DNA of 62,400 bases from a virus. The DNA lies in IMG/VR virus record IMGVR_UViG_3300009071_000009, positions 1-62,400 of that record. One strand, given 5' to 3'. Position numbers and translations under genes: made by a program. The notes under the pieces are model-generated. The model did not search any database and was not told where the DNA came from. It saw only the letters and a list, made by a program, of their open reading frames with translations. Positions 58,901-62,400 of the stretch are shown here, in pieces (position 1 is the stretch's first letter; every line of letters begins with the position of its first letter).

Positions 58901-61172
58901 TCAAAATAGTAATTGGGATATTAATGAAAGTAGGTTTGATGTTATTAGAGTTTCAAAATATGATTCAGCTACTGGCACCTATGATTTAATATTAGGAGGC
59001 AGAGCAGAGGATATTAGTCTTGCAGCCGAAGATTCTGCGTCATATACAGATCAAACAACTGTTATGGGTAGAACAACTGGACATGTTAGTCATGGTATTT
59101 ATGAAAAAATTAAATTCGTAGATAGTAATTATAAAACTAGTACAATATGGGCTAAACAGTTAAATTCACATAAAGGATATATTGAAGGTGTCACTACTCT
59201 ATTGATTGAAGAATCAGATATGAGACCTTGGTGGTTTAATGAAACAGAATTCTTCCATAATGGAAATAGTAGAGTTGTTGCATTTGCAGATGGTTTAGGA
59301 CTAGATAGTGATGCTAGTATTCTTAAATTAAGTGATACTGCATTTTTTGGCTTTAACGATAATGATGGTTCTTTATATTTTAGAAGTTCCTTTGGCCATA
59401 TGGGTAGAGATTATATAAACACTGATGTTGTATGGGATCATAATTTTAGAAACTTTGTTGTAGCTGGTGGATCTTCTTCTCACTCTCCAGGTAAAGACGG
59501 AGTTTTATTTAGAGGTGATAAAGAAGGATTTGGGCAAGGTGTGTATCACACGGCTGCTTCAACTTCGAATGCATATTATTATGATTCTGCGCCAATATAT
59601 GTTTCAGATTGGACATGGCCAAATGTAACTAAAGACAGCAACCCTGCAGCCCCAGATAGTATATTAGATGCCAATGATTATAATCCTTCAATGATTACAT
59701 CATCGTATAATAGTTTAGAATATAATGGTTCTTATGGTGCTAATGGATTGTTTACAGGTTTCCTAGGAATAGTAGATAAATCAGATTTACAATCATTCTT
59801 AAATACTGAAGAATATAAAGAAAATGTAGCTAATGGTATTAGAGTACATAGAGCTAATGATTTATTTCAAATACACCAAGTATCAACGGTTGGTGATGCC
59901 ACCGCTGATGACGGGAACGTATTTATGTATGATGTAATTAAATCTACAGACGGTGAATACTATTATTTAGCTGGTCAAGTTTCAGGCATGCTCGCTAAAC
60001 AAAATACAGGCTTATCCGGTGTTTATGATTATTTCTTAGGACAATGGGATATTGCATCAGAACAATTTAGGTTTTGGCAAAATGGAACAGAAGATGATGA
60101 AGAAATTTATGCCTTAACTGAATTACGCGGAACATCTAAAGCTGTGACTAATCCTGAAGCTGAAAACAATGGTGCTGGTAAAGGAACTGTTAGCTGGACA
60201 CCTTCAACATCTGGTTCATATTTTTATCAATGTGGAAATCATGGTGTTATGAATGGATCACTGAATGTTACAGTAGGTGTTGGAGGAAATACCTATAATA
60301 TTGAAGTTCTGTATACAAATGCTCCAGGTGCATTTAGATTTAGTGGATCCGATAGAAATGGAGCTATTAATTCTAGTACTGATAATCCTACACTCACTAT
60401 ACAAACAAATGACACAATTGTATTTACAGTAAATAATGTTGGGCATCCATTCTGGATTCAAACTGAAACTGGTACAGGCGGTGCTAAAAAAGGACACATA
60501 GCATTTTGTGGACGAACTACTGGTCAATTAGGTGATCCTGCAGATACTCCAACATTTGGAGGTTATGATTTATTTTTAGGAATCTTTGATCCTAGAAATT
60601 GGAATGCAGAATATTATAATATGGGTTCAGGCTATAATGACAAAGCAATGAATCTTCATGATATAGATAGCACTATACCTAATACACTAGCTTTAGTATA
60701 CACTACTTTTGGATCAATGAATGGTGGACCTACATTTGGATCAGAGGATATTGGTATAATAACATTTAATTATGATACTGATGATTGGAGTGAAGGTTTT
60801 ACAACTGGATCGGAAACTTCAGAAGAAATAGATCAAAATGGTAAACCTAGTACAAGATTAGCTGATGGAAGAATAGCAGTTGTCGCAAATAGCTCAGGCG
60901 CATTTGCAGATAACTCTGTAACATTTGGACTAAAGGATATGGTTTTAGGTATATTTGACTTTGATAGTGATACGTTGAATGGTGGCTATAAAGGATGGAG
61001 AAAATATCAAGTTGGATCTGGTTCTTCAGATTTTTCTTATAGCGTTGATAACAATGGATCTTCATTACTTATAACTGGTTATTCAGAAGCAACATGGGAT
61101 AAAGAAGTGCATGGTGTTATAGTTGAATTTGACCCAGAAAGAAATGTGCTTGCAAAATCAAGCGGGAGTTAA
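55902..61172 (+). CDS. Giant beta-propeller fibre with two cupredoxin-like insertions, 1756 aa
   Basis: Many blades resemble SBBP-type repeats (DDFITGIIEDEENDRLVISGYAKGELG, DNFSGVLTTADNKRVVVGGTKN). At residues 375-460 a cupredoxin-like domain (GDTIVFDASQSYQNHPMYV ... YYYVCVVHNGMYGKI) has His400, Cys446, His449 and Met452. At residues 1405-1527 the same fold appears with its halves in reverse order: SYFYQCGNHGVMNG (Cys1444, His1447, Met1450) precedes DTIVFTVNNVGHPFWI (His1515). This segment lies inside a blade (EEIYALTEL ... GHIAFCGRTTG). Probably a host-range fibre. Copper binding is an inference from the motifs. Confidence 0.78.
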   Translation: MTIANVTRAIELADDSDFLGLPVMHHISEQGYWYTYHPSDYDSNATLSGNSISIYEWDSLSPISSADQLSGNSSRIELDGTAAFIDESHGNGTLRYHGGCVVHIGSGVNDITNVNEANAFFMAHIGTWGDDGPATGGLLEDDAFYWDRFYQQSAGGDWNYYQYHKHLPSNYPRFDDGRIVFAADDYIRPADKQYGYLISVRASTGGKSYNVPLARIHTPSIGGAHNSHNDVTLPNTSGVNFVNGGIISGGSNRFHASYLDSNGSGNWNFYTRTYTSSSGSFTPEVNYGSFDLADPVNTPYAGGDAQAEGSVSEYPMRMSAGHSFGSKVYWPVLMNSVYKSFDVTLYGDVIQNLYRVGGEHRDDPNKLNATDPSTGDQNPTIYLKVGDTIVFDASQSYQNHPMYVKSSLVNALNTSQNVASGTSGNGTATITWDTTGLTPGEYYYVCVVHNGMYGKIILEASNNCVDAQIWSVTDANTISPGTLSRTDLPWRFTGRDDKPDILITSVGDKLYIAGGSARDGGLHLYSAEAIDSTGSFYDEGKIISTDSENPARLHGFKYNATNTKFYALASADGQSNFKGLYSFDLAGGTFDGYEHLKWNDSGYFEDIGAATSGYIEYTHSNAQYTAKSTIEPEGIPNGSSILRWDVSSPQFFNRKEINTNSEEYLFQGIYLKDGRKALVGRIEGHVGNTGTDNTGDLLLTIVDNEGESISYSWGGTGDDFITGIIEDEENDRLVISGYAKGELGSKSNQWVHGWARRLRNTDNTAGITFTGIDIDQYGHYSLSANDNLNGDALLTCYNKNFDYLTTVAMSLGGESDNFSGVLTTADNKRVVVGGTKNLTSEKSAFVMNVDSDFTTVNWAKGFSSSTNYLTITDHCLIQSSGTEYAICFAQINTTVDQEDYQKEGVLFGVNTSNGSIIFQKSISGLASSPSTMRWVSSIAPGAPNTGTFFIAGSSGIELSGPTRVYKTPFFAYGDINTSDVINYIEDKWGSNETSYQLVSDQNSNWDINESRFDVIRVSKYDSATGTYDLILGGRAEDISLAAEDSASYTDQTTVMGRTTGHVSHGIYEKIKFVDSNYKTSTIWAKQLNSHKGYIEGVTTLLIEESDMRPWWFNETEFFHNGNSRVVAFADGLGLDSDASILKLSDTAFFGFNDNDGSLYFRSSFGHMGRDYINTDVVWDHNFRNFVVAGGSSSHSPGKDGVLFRGDKEGFGQGVYHTAASTSNAYYYDSAPIYVSDWTWPNVTKDSNPAAPDSILDANDYNPSMITSSYNSLEYNGSYGANGLFTGFLGIVDKSDLQSFLNTEEYKENVANGIRVHRANDLFQIHQVSTVGDATADDGNVFMYDVIKSTDGEYYYLAGQVSGMLAKQNTGLSGVYDYFLGQWDIASEQFRFWQNGTEDDEEIYALTELRGTSKAVTNPEAENNGAGKGTVSWTPSTSGSYFYQCGNHGVMNGSLNVTVGVGGNTYNIEVLYTNAPGAFRFSGSDRNGAINSSTDNPTLTIQTNDTIVFTVNNVGHPFWIQTETGTGGAKKGHIAFCGRTTGQLGDPADTPTFGGYDLFLGIFDPRNWNAEYYNMGSGYNDKAMNLHDIDSTIPNTLALVYTTFGSMNGGPTFGSEDIGIITFNYDTDDWSEGFTTGSETSEEIDQNGKPSTRLADGRIAVVANSSGAFADNSVTFGLKDMVLGIFDFDSDTLNGGYKGWRKYQVGSGSSDFSYSVDNNGSSLLITGYSEATWDKEVHGVIVEFDPERNVLAKSSGS

Positions 61173-61175
61173 TAA

Positions 61176-62400
61176 ATGGCAATTTTAAATTTTCCACCTA
61201 ATCCTAACAACGGCGATTCATACACCGCCAATGGGATTGATTATACGTATGATTCTAATACGACGTCTTGGATTGTAGATGCTGCAGTAGGATATACTGG
61301 ATCAAAGGGATTTACTGGATCTAAAGGAGCAGGATATACCGGGTCAAGAGGTCTTTTAGGCTATTCTGGATCTCGAGGATTTACGGGATCACGCGGATTT
61401 ACTGGATCAAGAGGATTTGCAGGATCTGCAAATTCACTCGGAATTATATACTATATCGACACAACTACAACCACGACTGCAGCGGACACTGTTCCTGGTC
61501 AAATGGTTTTTAATAGCGCCACTTTTACTAGTGCTACTGAAATAGCTATTGATGCCTTTGATGACCTTAATAATAATCAAAATGGTTATATTGACACATT
61601 TGATGATTTCGGTTCTAGTACAAATAGAGGCTATTTGTACGTAAGATCTTTAGACGCATCAGATAGTGGATTTATAATTTATGAAGTTACTGGCAGCGTT
61701 GTTTCAACAGGTAGCGCGAGAAGATTAACTGTTACTGGCATATCAGGCGGAGCGGGTTGGCAAAATAATGATAAAGTACTTATCAATTTTATTCATCAAG
61801 GACAAACAGGATTTGTTGGATCGCAAGGTGATAGAGGATTCACTGGATCAAGAGGATTTACTGGTTCTAAAGGTGACAGAGGATATACCGGATCTAAGGG
61901 TGATATAGGATTCACGGGTTCAAAAGGTGATAGAGGATTCACTGGATCTCAAGGCGTTATAGGATATACCGGATCTAAGGGTGATAGAGGATTCACTGGA
62001 TCTCAAGGCGTTATAGGTTACACTGGATCAAGAGGTGCTACTGGTTTCAATGGATCTCAAGGTGATATAGGTTACACTGGATCTCAAGGCGTTATAGGAT
62101 ATACCGGATCTCAAGGCGTTATAGGATATACCGGATCTCGAGGATTTACTGGTTCACGTGGATTCACTGGTTCGAAAGGTGATATAGGTTACACTGGATC
62201 TCAAGGCGTTATAGGATATACCGGATCTAAGGGTGATAGAGGATTCACGGGTTCACGTGGATTTATAGGTTACACTGGATCTAAGGGTGACAGAGGTTAC
62301 ACTGGATCTCGAGGATTTACTGGTTCAAGAGGTGATGATGGTACATCTGTTACAATTGCTGGATCAGTAGCAGACGTTAACGTAAATCCTCCAAATAATC
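61176..62400 (+). CDS. Collagen-like tail fibre (partial, runs off the window)
   Basis: Starts AILNFPPNPNNGDSYTANGIDYTYDSNTTSWIVDA, the attachment segment also seen at 54570. It then has collagen-like Gly-x-y tracts of the types GFTGSRG, GYTGSKGDRG and GYTGSQGVIG, at residues of about 39-88 and 209-400, split by a globular segment (about residues 89-208). The frame stays open to the last base. Collagen-like stalks form triple helices in phage fibres. Confidence 0.85.
   Translation, partial: MAILNFPPNPNNGDSYTANGIDYTYDSNTTSWIVDAAVGYTGSKGFTGSKGAGYTGSRGLLGYSGSRGFTGSRGFTGSRGFAGSANSLGIIYYIDTTTTTTAADTVPGQMVFNSATFTSATEIAIDAFDDLNNNQNGYIDTFDDFGSSTNRGYLYVRSLDASDSGFIIYEVTGSVVSTGSARRLTVTGISGGAGWQNNDKVLINFIHQGQTGFVGSQGDRGFTGSRGFTGSKGDRGYTGSKGDIGFTGSKGDRGFTGSQGVIGYTGSKGDRGFTGSQGVIGYTGSRGATGFNGSQGDIGYTGSQGVIGYTGSQGVIGYTGSRGFTGSRGFTGSKGDIGYTGSQGVIGYTGSKGDRGFTGSRGFIGYTGSKGDRGYTGSRGFTGSRGDDGTSVTIAGSVADVNVNPPNN
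61810..62337 (+). repeat. Collagen-type GXY tandem repeat DNA
   Basis: About 520 bases of short tandem units coding G(F/Y)TGS(K/R/Q)G and G(D/V)(R/I). Blocks such as GGATATACCGGATCT and GGTTACACTGGATCT recur. Prone to slippage and length change. Confidence 0.9.

Overview
The window is a 62.4 kb piece of a T4-like marine myovirus genome. The evidence is a T4-type set of core genes: the ssDNA-binding protein gp32, a gp33-like late transcription accessory protein, and the baseplate and tail genes gp4, gp48, gp53, gp25, gp6 and gp8. At least eight TATAAATA late promoters stand in front of plus-strand structural operons. Gene overlaps of the ATGA/TAATG kind, AT-rich codon use and a small tRNA cluster fit a cyanophage/pelagiphage-type T4-like phage. 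I see no photosynthesis genes and the host cannot be named from this window.

Layout. 1-1270: the end of one gene, three small conserved genes and four tRNAs (Arg-UCU, Leu-UAA, Met/Ile-CAU, Pro-UGG). 1300-8550: an accessory block with two sulfotransferase-like proteins, a secreted cysteine-hydrolase lipoprotein (minus strand), a glycine-zipper envelope protein, a radical-SAM enzyme whose SPASM domain is a separate gene, a NodU/TobZ-type carbamoyltransferase and two SGNH hydrolases. 8550-13600: a dense run of small early genes driven by extended -10 promoters with exactly 17-nt spacers. It contains a roughly 240-nt highly structured leader RNA at 10989-11229 whose closing helix buries the downstream ribosome-binding site. 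A PhyH-type dioxygenase is also here. 13600-15315: the gp33-gp32 replication/late-transcription block.

15312-19501 (minus strand): tape-measure-like protein, a 56-residue gp51-like gene, gp26-like, a tail-tube-family protein, a gp2-position protein and gp4. 19542-31924 (plus): gp48, gp53, gp27-like hub, OB-fold/lysozyme spike, amidase, beta-helix spike, gp25, gp6, gp7-position protein and gp8. 31936-62400: fibres and adhesins, including proteins of 1645, 2469 and 1756 residues and a collagen-like fibre cut by the window end. A seven-gene cassette of five glycosyltransferases and two methyltransferase-like proteins (39095-44162) is embedded in the fibre operons, between two paralogous sets of structural genes.

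How the parts fit. The early block carries host-takeover genes of unknown role. The 1.4-8.5 kb block looks like tailoring chemistry for a surface glycan or small molecule (sulfate, carbamoyl and acyl groups). The late cassette is co-oriented and apparently co-transcribed with fibre genes, so it may glycosylate virion proteins; this is inference. Main points for follow-up are the structured leader RNA, a circularly permuted cupredoxin-like domain inside a beta-propeller fibre, the fibre-linked glycosyltransferase cassette, the split radical-SAM/SPASM pair, and a spike protein with an apparently decayed M15-peptidase fold.
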